Source of the DNA: Polytrichum commune
Taxonomy: Eukaryota > Streptophyta > Polytrichopsida > Polytrichales > Polytrichaceae
Assembly (NCBI GenBank): GCA_950295325.1
Contig: OX485803.1
Span: forward strand, 7,130,001 to 7,194,000
Direction of reading: 5' to 3'
DNA length: 64,000 nucleotides
The stretch's first letter is position 1, and the number at the start of each line of letters is the position of its first letter. A program made the translations under genes and the position numbers. The notes beneath the pieces are model-generated. The model made no database searches, was not told where the DNA came from, and saw only the letters and a program-made list of their open reading frames with translations. This document shows, piece by piece, positions 19,921-30,700 of the stretch.

Positions 19921-20182
19921 CAGTGCCCGCAAGGGAAGTTTGTTTTTGGGCATATAGCTAGAGTCGGTCAAGGTCCTAGTGACTCTCAAAACTAACCGGT
20001 TATATTACAAGTTTGACGTCTTCCGGTTTCGATGCTTTCATTCGTTTGAAGGTATATTCTGTAGATTCCTCTAAAATGATTGGTAATTCTCCTGAGGTCT
20101 CGATGAACTTCCAACCAGTTATTTCTCAAACTCAACTGGATCATCTGTAACTAATTAACCGCTGGTGCTCCCCGAGCAGTGG
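19921..20182 (+). mobile_element. AACCGGTT MITE, copy 19 (second subfamily, diverged)
   Basis: Left end CAGTGCCCGCAAGGGAAGTT; right end GGTGCTCCCCGAGCAGTG. The element is somewhat longer than usual through small insertions. No convincing duplication. Confidence 0.65.
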
Positions 20183-20362
20183 TTATAACCATGCTCCTCG
20201 TTCAAAGTTCTTTTCCTTGCCGAGTGGCACTGATCACTCAAAACTTAAGCACTTTCCTGTAGGGTACGTAAGTTACTTATACCTCAACCCAAACCCTCTC
20301 TCTCTCTCTAATCGATTTCCGGCTGCTGCAGGTGGATATTTATCAACAAACGGTGCTCTGTG

Positions 20363-20586
20363 CAGTGATCGGGGAGGTTTTTGGGCATAATCGATCGGTT
20401 GAGATCCTACTAGTGTTTGCAAGTCCAACCGGTTGGTTACATGTTCACATCCTCCGGTTTCCCCTATATGAAATCGGGGTATATTCTGTAGATTCCTCTA
20501 AAGTGATCGGATATTTTCCTGCAGTCTTGATGAACTTCAACCGGTTATTTCATCTGTTTCTAACTGCCCGTTCTCCCCGATCATAG
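20363..20586 (+). mobile_element. AACCGGTT hAT-type MITE, copy 20
   Basis: 224 bp with a perfect 8-bp duplication GCTCTGTG (20355-20362, 20587-20594). Confidence 0.92.
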
Positions 20587-20889
20587 GCTCTGTGAGAGAA
20601 GCTGGCCCATTGTACACGACACTTTGTCCACACAATTGAAGGAGGGTCTACACTAACTTTGTAACTCGCGGAGGACCAGAAATTATCACACACATGAGCG
20701 CCATGCACATGATCATCATCCCCCAAAGAATATCGCACAAGTAGTACTCTTCGTTGGTGATTATATTAGAAAGAAAGAAAAAAAGGGGGTCCTTACAACA
20801 TGTGGTTGCGCAATCCACTGCCGAATTTAATACACCTTTCGAGGGGCTCGCAAGGACCAGGTGTCCTGCAAACCATCCCAATTTCCAGC

Positions 20890-21100
20890 CAGTGTCCCGA
20901 GAGAGAGAGACAGACAGATTTTTGGGCATAATTGGTGAAAATCCTAGTGTCTAATAACCAGTTACCTGTTGTGATTTTCGGACCTTCTGCAAGGATTCGA
21001 GGTATATTCCATAGATTCCTCTAAAAAGGATACGTAATTTTCCTGAAACTCTTATCATCTCATGTAACTAGCGGCCAGCTCTCCCCCATTCAATTCAATG
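20890..21100 (+). mobile_element. AACCGGTT-related MITE, copy 21 (third subfamily)
   Basis: 211 bp with a perfect 8-bp duplication TTTCCAGC (20882-20889 and 21101-21108). It has lost most ACCGGTT motifs but keeps GATTTTTGGGCATAATTGG, GAGGTATATTCCATAGATTC and the right TAACTAGCGGCCAGCTCTCC. It resembles copy 10. Confidence 0.88.
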
Positions 21101-21108
21101 TTTCCAGC

Positions 21109-22851
21109 CGGAGTCTGATGGCTGGGAGTCAAGGTTAATGAGTGTGTGTGTGTGTGGGTTTACTGAATGAAAAGTGCGGTGGCCATGTGAACACACCACA
21201 CAGAATTGCGGCTGCTATGATGGCCTCTTCAGAGTACCTGAAAATTTGTGTACTAGGGAGGGAAGGCCACCCATATTTTGCTGATTACAGATTTCATCAG
21301 CCACCGTCAGCCCACTGAAGGAATCATCTGACCTGGGTGATTTAATCCTTGAATCAAATTAGGACTTCCTTGAATTACTTCAGCTGGCAGAATGTAGGGC
21401 TCTTACCGAAAGGTAGGGAGATCTTCTGAACAACAGGGGGCTAACGGGCTCCAATTCATGTTGGTGACAAACACCAACGTCACTTTAAGCTTCTAAGTTC
21501 CTTTCCGCAGAAGGTTGTAGGCTCACAAAGGACGTTGTTGTTGTTTTTTTTTTTTGGGGGGGGGGGGGGTCTCCAAAATTGAAAAGAACTAGATCACTAT
21601 ATTCGTTAATTTGGGACTTTTTTCGGCATTTGAGACAGTTACAAATATAATAACATGGATAAAATCACACAGATATTGGAGAATGTTGTAAGATGCAAAT
21701 ATTTTGAAGTGGGTGTTCATATCAAGAACCCAATTAAGAACTCATATCAAGATGGTTTGGGTAGGACAACCCAAACATTAGACCATGTTGTTGTGGTCCA
21801 TATATTAATTTGAGACAAGAGTAAGTCTCATATGAACGAATGATAATTCCATAATGATAATTTAATATGTAAAATATTAACGATTAATTAAACCTGTCAT
21901 GTAATTTAAACCTTCCCATTGGACGTGCACAAAAGGGGTATTATTTAGAACACGCATGTACAAAATGTACGTACAAGAGACATATTGCTATTAAGCAGGA
22001 AGTAGATGTACATGAGGCTGGAGACAAGGCTATAGAAAAATATATGTAAAGTATGGGTTTACGCGTTAACGCGTTCAAGTCAGACATGGACCAAGAATCA
22101 AGCGTTTTTTCATCCACTAAGTAACTAAAAATCCATGATTAAATATTATACATATAATAGGGCCACACTTTTTCATTTTTAAACATTTGTACACATATTA
22201 TATACAATTTTTGTATTTGTTTCTCGACCCTTGTGTACGTATGGAAGTGTATTTTGAAGCAATGAGATTTGTAAGTATATTGCTTGAGTTTAGCAAAAAT
22301 AAAATGTATACATGGGGGTTTTAATAAGGGGCATGCATGCACGTGATTCTTGGTTTTAATGAAGAGTGCACTCCCCGAGAGTTAATTAGTTTGAATGTGA
22401 ATAAAAACTTTGTGAAAGCAAAAGGTATTAACCAAAATATTATAGAATTTAACATATAAAAACAACTCACTAATTTTAGTTCCATGTAAGAATGACAAGG
22501 ACCCTGTCACAAAAAATATAACCTCAGTGCTACTGGGGGTTTTGTAATATTTGTGACTTCCAAGTTAATGACATGTTTTATTGACGGTTTCCCTTTGAAA
22601 ATGAAATCCCAATCAAATGCTTATTTACTCAATGGAAGTGAACATATACATTGGATTGTGGACCTTGAAGGTGAAGTGCACTCAACATAGGATTTGTGGA
22701 TAAGTGGCCTTCAAGAAAGCAAGGGCAATAGTTTTCGAAGTCGGACGGAGCCAGGAAACCTGGATTTTCTAGACGGACGGCTATCCTTGCCCGAATCTAC
22801 CTCCCACGAACGAAATGTTCGGGGTTGTTTAGCGTCCGCCGTTCCTCGTCT
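21109..22851. other. intergenic, AT-rich, with a possible MITE relative
   Basis: No gene. A T-run and G-run lie at 21544-21569. About 21920-22372 shares GTGCACAAAAGGGGTATTATT and a terminal GTGCACTCCCCGAG with the MITE at 16706-16975, in reverse order, and may be a diverged longer copy. Confidence 0.4.
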
Positions 22852-23992
22852 CTAACTCCCAAACATAGTTGGGACAGGGCCGCCTTGCCAGGGGGGCGGG
22901 GCAGGGTGTTTTTTTTGGTTGCCTGCCCGAATGTAGACATCTTCCGATTTTGCTTTGATTCATTTGGTGTATATTCTATACATTCCTCAAATTATTGGTA
23001 AATGCCCTTAAGTCTTGAACTTCAACATGTTATTTCTCGAGCTCAACCAGTTCATTTGCAAGTGATCTGTAAATTTCCCTTAATCTTTAATTTCAACCGG
23101 TTAATTCTTGATCTCAACCAATTATTTCTTGAACTGCAACTGAAACCAACTGCAACTCGTTGAGATAAATAAGTGGTTGAGATCAAGAATTAACCGGTTG
23201 AAGTTAAAGATTAAGGGAAATTTACAGATCAGTTGCAAATGAACTGGTTGAGATCGAGAAATAACCTATTGAAGTTCAAGACTTAGGGCCGCTTTACACA
23301 AGGAGTCAAGGCCGTTTTGAAGCCAAATCCTTGTTCCCCATTGGTTGAAATTATGAAATCAGCCCCAAGGCCTTTACACAAGGAGTCGAGACCGAAAGTC
23401 GGAAAATTATTTTAATGTTTAAAAGACAAGATCTGACACGGCCCCAACTCCAAGAATTGGGTCCGCCGAGAATGGAAGGCCAATTCGTTGTCTTGGGGCC
23501 ATTTTCAAATTTCAATAAAATATGATTTTTTCATTAAAGTATTATTTTGACAAGAGATCGGCACCGGAGGATGGATTAGAAATTTGAACGGCTCTCCTTG
23601 GTCCACTCTTTCTTTAGCTTCTTCTCTTCTCATCATTCTCTATCTCTCTCTATCTTTATACAACGGCCTTGACTCATTGCCCCCAAGGCCTTTACACACA
23701 AGAGTCTTGGCCCCGGTTACACTCTTATTAAAATGACCACTTGAGGCCGAACTTGGGACCATTAGGGGAGAAATTTTGGTTGAAACGGCCCCAACTTTTG
23801 ATGACCTCGACTCCTTGTGTAAAGCAGCCCTTAAGGACATTTACCAATCATTTGAGGAATGTATAGAATATACACCAAACGAATCAAAGCAAAATCGGAA
23901 GATGTCTACATTCGGCCAGGCAACTAAAAAAACACCTTGCCCTGCCCACCTGGCAGGGCGGCCCTCTCCCAACTCTGTTTGGGAATTAGGGG
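22852..23992. mobile_element. large foldback built from inverted AACCGGTT-type elements
   Basis: The left arm (about 22852-23130) and right arm (about 23140-23285 plus 23831-23992) are inverted copies of about 280-300 bp each, meeting near 23135. Each arm holds part of an AACCGGTT-type element plus extra outer sequence (CCGCCTTGCCAGG, GCAGGGTG, GGTTGCCTG). The right arm is split by the Harbinger-type MITE at 23286-23830. With the insertion removed, the arms form a hairpin with mismatches scattered along the arms. Confidence 0.8.
23286..23830. mobile_element. PIF/Harbinger-type MITE
   Basis: 545 bp. Termini GGGCCGCTTTACACAAGGAG and its near-complement at the right end (one mismatch over 20) are flanked by TTA (23283-23285 and 23831-23833), the usual Harbinger duplication. 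Further copies of the CTTTACACAAGGAGTC motif occur internally at about 23370 and 23690. No coding capacity. It could be mobilised by a transposase like the one encoded at 24624-25676. Confidence 0.85.
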
Positions 23993-24365
23993 CCTGACGC
24001 ACATGGCCTGCCGCCTGGCCGCCAGGCGGGTGGTGGCGGTGCCATGTGGCGGCTCCGGGTTGGATGAAATAAGCGGTGGGGCCCGGCTAGCTAGAGGGTG
24101 GCGTGGCGGGGCCGCACATGGGCCTCCCACCAAGGCCCGCCACGCCTTCTCTTAGGTTTTTAATTATCTCTTAACCGCCCTATTTAGAAGGTCATTTCAC
24201 ACTTTAAAAGCTCCTTTCACACTCAAAAAAACTCCTTTCACATTAGCAAAAAATGGAACCGGTTCACTTCATCTCTCTCGCGAAGGGCCCTCACCTTATC
24301 CTTGGCTAGGAAGGTGTTTCTTGGGTGTTTTAGACTACATTTTTTGTTGCTAAAATTTTAGAGCT

Positions 24366-24608
24366 ATGGATAATCAACTTTTGCTAATTGTTTTTGCATT
24401 TTTGGTGGTTCTTATCACTTTCTCTCCACGTAGACCTCGATATGTACCACTTGTTACTCCGATTCATATGTTAGATGGATTTTGCTCCACCACACGTTTG
24501 TTGCCATTTCTTGCCGTGCTTGCTTGGAGACGGCGTTTTCCTCGTCGAATGTGGTGGATTGAACCTCGACAATATATCCACCACGATGTCGTAGAGGGGG
24601 ATGTATGA
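24366..24608 (+). pseudogene. Harbinger transposase N-terminal segment, ends at in-frame TGA
   Basis: The 80-codon frame is in the same phase as the main transposase frame that begins 15 bases downstream. Its C-terminal half (RRFPRRMWWIEPRQ) looks like the conserved basic/Trp region near the N-terminus of Harbinger transposases. The TGA at 24606-24608 separates the two, so the transposase is either broken by a point mutation or starts again at the internal ATG. Splicing around the TGA cannot be excluded. Confidence 0.6.
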
Positions 24609-24623
24609 CATACTTCTCCTCAG

Positions 24624-25676
24624 ATGCGCGATTTGCGATATTGGCAGACGTACCGCATGGCATTTTTAAGTTTTGAAAGGTTAGTTCAAGAGTTGACACC
24701 TTTCTTACAAAGTGTTGCTGTAACATTTGTGAGGCCCCCTGTACCAGTTCGAAAGCAAATTAAGTTGGTACTTTATAAATTAGCTCATGGTATTTCATGT
24801 TCTAGGATGCACAATTTATATGGGTGTGGTGAGTCTACAATTAGAAAATATACGATTATCATTTGTCGTGTGTTAGCTTCTCGAGAGGGCATTTTTCATC
24901 ATTTTATCCACACACCTACTGGAGATAGACTTCAAAATATTATAGAAAATTTTAGAGACATTACTGGATTACCAAATATTGCTGGAGCAATAGATGGTAC
25001 ACATATCCCTTTGACATGTAGATCTTCTCGTCGTTATACACCTATGCCTTCAGATTTTTTCAACAGGAAAAAATTCCACAGTATTGTATTACAAGGTGTG
25101 TGCGATGCAGATAGGATATTTTGGAATGTGTGTGCAGGTCAACCAGGTGGAGTTCATGATGCTGGCCAAGTTGCTGTTTCCTCATTGCACACTCACATAA
25201 GTACAAGACGTATTTTGGCTGAACCCATTATACATTTGCGGAATATTAACATCCAGCCATACCTTATTGGAGACACATCATATCCAAGTAGACCTTATAT
25301 GCTTAAGAACTATAAACCTGCAAATCCGGCTATGGTGGACAAGATGAGGTTTGATTCTGCAGTGAATGGTGAGAGGGTGGTCATCGAGCAAACTTTTGGA
25401 TCATTGAAGAATCAATGGCGTATTCTAAAAGCTTTCAATATGTCAGTTGAGAAAGCTGCAGTTGTGACATTAGCTTGTTGTGTCTTGCACAATTACTGTG
25501 AAATTCAACATGAGCGTGTACCTGTGCCCGCGGATTTTAGAATTCAAAACGATCCGTATGTTGGGTTTCATGCTGGTAGGATGCGATTACCACGAGAAGG
25601 AGAAGCCGCCAAACTAGCTGGAGAGGAAATGCGAGATGTTTTATTTGCATCTTGGCTTGAGAGAAATCCAGAGTAG
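24624..25676 (+). CDS. PIF/Harbinger transposase (DDE_Tnp_4 type)
   Basis: 350 codons. The DDE catalytic triad is visible: Asp124 in AGAIDGTHIPL, Asp217 in LIGDTSYP, and Glu255 in VIEQTFGSLKNQWRIL. Residues 45-80 form a helix-turn-helix-like region (KLAHGISCSRMHNLYGCGESTIRKY). The spacing, VCDADRIFWNV and CVLHNYCE are typical of the PIF/Harbinger nuclease family. The enzyme cuts and pastes DNA at TWA targets. It is the likely source for TTA-flanked MITEs such as 23286-23830. Full-length family members have about 80 more N-terminal residues, supplied here by the upstream in-frame segment ending at TGA. Confidence 0.92.
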   Translation: MRDLRYWQTYRMAFLSFERLVQELTPFLQSVAVTFVRPPVPVRKQIKLVLYKLAHGISCSRMHNLYGCGESTIRKYTIIICRVLASREGIFHHFIHTPTGDRLQNIIENFRDITGLPNIAGAIDGTHIPLTCRSSRRYTPMPSDFFNRKKFHSIVLQGVCDADRIFWNVCAGQPGGVHDAGQVAVSSLHTHISTRRILAEPIIHLRNINIQPYLIGDTSYPSRPYMLKNYKPANPAMVDKMRFDSAVNGERVVIEQTFGSLKNQWRILKAFNMSVEKAAVVTLACCVLHNYCEIQHERVPVPADFRIQNDPYVGFHAGRMRLPREGEAAKLAGEEMRDVLFASWLERNPE

Positions 25677-25823
25677 ATTTAATCGAATATACTATAGGTT
25701 GCACTTGTACGCACATAGTCTATATGTATTACCATTGTCTTGCAATAAAATTTTATTTCTTGCAAATGATTACACTTATACATGTATGGTAATCGCTACT
25801 CATGCAAACAACACAATATAATC

Positions 25824-25976
25824 CTACTCAACATCTGGAGACGGTTGGGTAGCTTCACGTATAACTACATCTGCAAAGAGGGCTGCTAATTTTTTATTTC
25901 CAGCTTGCTGAATCTTAAACATTTCTAACTCTATACATCGATTTTCCTGACGATCTAGCAAATTGTCCTTGTGCAT
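25824..25976 (-). CDS. C-terminal fragment of the Harbinger second protein (Myb/SANT-like)
   Basis: A 50-residue frame on the opposite strand, convergent with the transposase. The sequence LLDRQENRCIELEMFKIQQA followed by NKKLAALFADVV resembles the helical C-terminus of the Myb/SANT-like accessory protein that PIF/Harbinger elements encode beside the transposase. The N-terminal Myb domain is missing, as the similarity stops near 25980. The position and orientation fit the usual two-gene Harbinger layout. The Met is nominal. Confidence 0.5.
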   Translation of the reverse strand: MHKDNLLDRQENRCIELEMFKIQQAGNKKLAALFADVVIREATQPSPDVE

Positions 25977-26144
25977 CGATAATGCCCAATACTATCAACT
26001 GTATATATCAACTTAGTCATAATATATTAATAATATTAATTGTTAATATATACACTAATACTTATCACTAAGTTGATATGAGCATATGCCTAAATTGTAA
26101 CAATCGTCTTATTGATCTTGCAACCGTGGTTTCGGGATAAATTC

Positions 26145-26940
26145 TAGCCCACGATGTAATGTAAATCTTTTCTCAAACGAGTGAATGGCGCATCAACATT
26201 CACAAGCCAACGATGGAACTTATCAGGGAGTGCGCGGACGCCCAATGTCATGAGAGTTTGAGAGAGATCAAGCTCGGGGCACTGCATCCTTCGGGCTCGG
26301 CGAGCATATTCCAAAACTCCACTTTTGTCACCCATCAAATGTTTTAGGTAACTCATCTGAGTCAAGCACTCATAATCTTCCCCAAATGCCAATAATGCAG
26401 TAAACTCTTCCAGAGCCATATCATACTTGCCCATGAGCCTCCAAATCACGGCTCTTTCTTGTCGGTAAGCTTGCAACATTACTTCGTCGCACGATGTAAT
26501 GTAAATCTTTTCTCAAACGAGTGAATGGCGCATCAACATTCACAAGCCAACGATGGAACTTATCAGGGAGTGCGCGGACGCCCAATGTCATGAGAGTTCG
26601 AGAGAGATCAAGCTCGGGGCGCTGCATCCTTCGGGCTCGGCGAGCATATTCCAAAACTCCACTTTTGTCACCCATCAAATGTTTTAGGTAACTCATCTGA
26701 GTCAAGCACTCATAATCTTCCCCAAATGCCAATAATGCAGTAAACTCTTCCAGAGCCATATCATACTTGCCCATGAGCCTCCAAATCACGGCTCTTTCTT
26801 GTCGGTAAGCTTGCAACATTACTTCGTCGCACGAATATCCAAGTCTTTGAGCATATGCCATCATCCCTTCGATGCACTCTAAAGCCTTGTCATGGCTTCC
26901 CTCCATGGCTTGCGCAAACATCATATGACGCCTGAATCAT
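26145..26940 (-). pseudogene. TPR-like repeat protein remnant with 340-bp duplication
   Basis: On the minus strand a frame of 167 codons starts at 26924 (MMFAQAMEGSHDKALECIEG). It runs through two TPR-like helical pairs (KALECIEGMMAYAQRLGY and QERAVIWRLMGKYDMALEEF) and RLRKDLHYIV. It then enters a second copy of the same 340-bp segment in another phase and stops at 26421. The original C-terminus (HYIVG-stop, 26145) is still present in the second copy. A CAG just upstream (around 26938) could be a splice acceptor, so this is probably the last exon of a larger gene. I see no other exons between here and 27717. The product would be an intracellular helical-repeat protein of unknown role. Confidence 0.6.
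26150..26829. repeat. recent 340-bp tandem duplication
   Basis: Units 26150-26489 and 26490-26829 appear to differ at only two positions (TTTGAGAG/TTCGAGAG and GGGGCACTG/GGGGCGCTG). The junction shares CACGA. Because 340 is not a multiple of three, the duplication shifts the reading frame of the TPR-like exon. Confidence 0.92.
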
Positions 26941-27717
26941 CCAAACAACCGCAGTCGAACACATGGTTGTTAGAAAAGAAAATGGTCAGATCAACTTGGA
27001 GTTATTCGTACAGTCAACCAATGTTTCAATGAGATACCAGTCTTTTGATTTATAATATTTCTCTTTGTTTACTCTTATAGGTTGGTTATTAGATATGGAA
27101 GAGCTTGGTGATGAGCTCTTGTTAACTTTGGAAGAGCTTAGTGGACTTAAGAAAGTGAAGTTATAAATAGTTTTTTATCACGTAACTGATGGCCTTATCA
27201 ACTAAAATGAGCCAATTCGTCCGCTCAATTTAATGTAGGGAAAGTGGTGGGAATGTAAAGATGGTTAGTTGGTACAAGAGAAATACCCGTTGAGGATTCT
27301 TAAAATACAACTCAAGCATTCTAATACATCCACACATAGTTATAAAACCATGTAAAAAATCACATGAACTAAGTTCCCAATGCATGTTCCCAAGGTACGG
27401 ACTGTCTCATAATAGCCCAATTGGCTCATTTTAGTTGATAAGGCCAAAAGAACGAAGATGTTATGTTGTACCATGAATCTTAGTCACCTTTATCCTCTTT
27501 GAGCTGATTATAGAAATTTGGAGCTATTTAGAGCTGATTACAAATATTATAGAATGAGAATAGAGGCCGAAACTCTTGCTGCCTTTTCAAATAACTCTCT
27601 TATCTCATTCACTTCGTTGCAAAAGATGTGCTCAAAAGAGGACGATTCTGTTTTTTCCCCCAGAACTGCACACATCAAAAAAAATTACATACTTTAAAGT
27701 ATGTCGATAAGACAAAT
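26941..27717. other. intergenic with a MITE-like inverted repeat
   Basis: No gene seen. 27191-27445 is bounded by a 27-bp inverted repeat (GGCCTTATCAACTAAAATGA... and its complement). No clear target duplication was found. Confidence 0.55.
27191..27445. mobile_element. 255-bp MITE-like element with 27-bp inverted termini
   Basis: The termini GGCCTTATCAACTAAAATGA (left) and the reverse complement at 27419-27445 match perfectly over 27 bp. The interior is AT-rich with no frame. Superfamily unknown because the flanking duplication is not evident. Confidence 0.65.
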
Positions 27718-30700
27718 TCAGCGAGAGCCACACGCTTCATACCTGAAAGAAAACAATGCTTCAAGCCTGTTATTGGTCTCGAGAAAGTCCTCAACCCTCT
27801 TTATATCCTCCAAAGGTACCAACGTGTAAGCTTTCACCACATCTGATACGAATGAGGATTCAAAGCCCGAAGCGCTGCTTAAATACAGCATCCGTTCCAC
27901 AGCAAAGATGGCGTCATTGATGGCAGTTTTGTCAAGAGCACATATGTTGTCCGCTGATTCCAGGAGGGTGTTCATTTTTCCACAATCCGACACTTGCACC
28001 TTCGCAGTATCATTGAATAGCTCCTCGGGGAGAGTGACAGAAGGTAGACCCCAGACAACAAAGGAGCCCCATTGGAAAATATTCTGGGCACTGCCTAGTT
28101 TGGAGCAGCAGTCTGTACACTTCCGGACGTGAATCATGGCAGATTGGAGAGCGGAAGCCACGCCCTCCCCGCATTGCAGAAATTCATAAAATTTCTTCAT
28201 CAACACCGGTGACGCATAATCGTCAATTTTCCACTGGGACACAACTGCGGCTGGAACTCCTGCTATCATCAGCGCGCGAGGCAGGTTGACCTCACCATCA
28301 TAATAGTCCTGCAAAAAGAATTCAAGCAAACATGCTACGACTAATGAATGGTCCAAATTCCACGAACATGGAGACATGATCTGTTTTATCAGAATTTTTT
28401 TTGGAGATCAACGGAACAATGTGATTCACCTGTCCACGCGACGAATTACAGGCGCTAAGAACTGCCAGATGCGTCCGCCACTCGAAGCCACACCTGATGA
28501 TGTCTTCTGATGGAAGCATGTCCAGGTTTGAGGTACTCGTTCTCGGATGCTCGGTGCAGATATCTGCAGAAGGAAGACGTCGTCAAATGGAGCCTTCGTG
28601 GATATACTCGTTGTATTGGCGGTTTCCAGTACCATTGGCGGTTTTGTGCAAAACTTTCTAGAAGCAAATTTTAAGTGCATTTCAAACATTTTAAGCTTTT
28701 TCATGTTATTTTTTGTATCTTAAACATGATCTGTTATGTAAATGAAATAGGACATGTTAGTATTGTTGCATGAGTAGAGCAAAAATAATAACTTGGTGAA
28801 AGAGCTTACAACAGAATGGGTCTTTTCTCATTAGTCACTTCTCACTGATGAGTGTAATTGGTCACATAAGACAAAGTTGGTTTTTGTCTTATGTGACCAG
28901 TTGCACTCAATAAAGTGAGAAGTGACCAGTAAGAAAAGCCTCAATCTGCCGTAGTGGAGAGATAGCACTATTGGCAACATGAAAATCGCCAATATAAGGG
29001 ATTTATAACTGATCATCCTGGATGAAATTTGATTCTGGGGGTGTATTGATTAATCTCACCTGCTGTTTGAGGGGGGGCGAACCACAGAGAACCAGTCTTA
29101 TGCGACTTATTTTCACTCCAGAGGCCATGGACTCCCAAGTGCATTATTGCAAAGACATGTCTGTCTTTAGACAAGCTAGCCTCCTTCACCAGCTCCAGAA
29201 AATTTGCACGTGTGGCCTCATGTGCCTCAACTTTCTTGAGTCGACCTTGGAAACACTCACGAAGATGCATCAGCTCTGTCCCTGTTCCAGGAAGAAGGTC
29301 TGCAGCCTTAACATAGGCAGGGTTTCCGACGGCCAAGATACACTCTTGTTTCAATGGGCAGTTCCAGAGGTCATGTCGGCGGATGGCACAGTGCTGCAAA
29401 ACTCGTAAGGAGGGAGCAATCGAGATTCTGTGCAACTCAAAAAGATATTTCTTGGTCTTCACGTCTCGAAGTAAAGCAAATGGCACCCTGTATAGCATCT
29501 GCAAGCACACCTCTAAGAGGTGAATATTCAGCGTGTTGATTTGTCTTTGTTAACCTACAAGGCTGCTTACATAACACCTAGTCGACGCCGCCCAAGATTG
29601 AGCTGCGTTTCCTTGTAAGTCCATGGCATTATTTTAATTTCAGGTCAACAAGATGGAAATATCACGTACCTTGTCTGGCACAAAGATGACTGGGGCATAG
29701 GGGTCCCGGAGATGATATGAAGATTCTTCCCAGAAGGGTCTAATGAGTATATCATACAATTTCTCAAGAATCGAGTGCAACTTCGCCACAACGCAATTCT
29801 TATTGGACTTTTGCTGCCGCGGGATTATTTCGTAAAAGACGAATAGCAATTTATTCACTGTCTTGGGATCTGCCAACTTCTCCAAGTCTTCATCTGGCAA
29901 GTTCTTCAAGGCGTCGTCTGCCAAGTCTTCACCTGACAACATCTGCAACTTCTCTGAGTCATCAGGCAAGTTCTCTAAGTCTTCAGCCGTAAACCTAAAT
30001 GCTTCTCGGCAGGAAACACAGTATGGCCCATCGACACCCTCGTCCTGTGCAACAGTGTTTAAGCAACAGTCATGTCAAGTTCAAGTTATTCATGAAACTC
30101 AAGGCAGTAGACAGCATGGCATGTTTTGTCACTCCAATATGCCGGTTTCGAAATTGATTCCTCAGGCCTGGCTTAATAGGAATGATGTGAACTTATGTAC
30201 CTCAATTGTAAATGCCACATACATTTTCCCCAGGCTCACGTACTCGACAAACAAAGGCTTCGACCTTGGTTTGCAAGCTGCCCGGCACGAATAATTGATG
30301 GACAACATAGCCGCCTGAGAGGGAACAAAAGACAGGCATCCGTCGGTCATGTTAGACTGAACTTGGCTGAGGGTATGACTATAATTTGGCTAGAACTCGT
30401 CTCTAATTTCAACTTGGCGTGAATGTTGCCACTTTCCCAGATGATCACACATGAAAGAAATTTGCAACGTTCGCATGTTAAGCCTGTTCATTACTCGCTC
30501 GTTTCGATCTCTTCGCTTAAAGATTATTAAAAATACTGGAGTATATACTAATTGGGAAGACAGTTAATTACCTCTTCATCCTTGTCAAACTTGATCATTT
30601 CATCTTTCAGCGAACGTGGATAAATCGCATCTCCAAACTTTGTCATACTGTACCAAGGTCCAAGTTGGCTCAAAAGGGATCGGGTGCGACCTCTCTCTAC

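Noticed and set aside
6245..21100. CRISPR-like regularly recurring repeats
   Set aside because: Units are about 230 bp, in both orientations, irregularly spaced and flanked by 8-bp duplications; the DNA is eukaryotic. They are MITEs.
26421..28308. TPR-like remnant as the last exon of the CHAT gene
   Set aside because: The CHAT frame ends in its own stop at 27718; a donor at TTTCAG|GTATG is possible but no continuous set of exons was found, and the two are kept separate.
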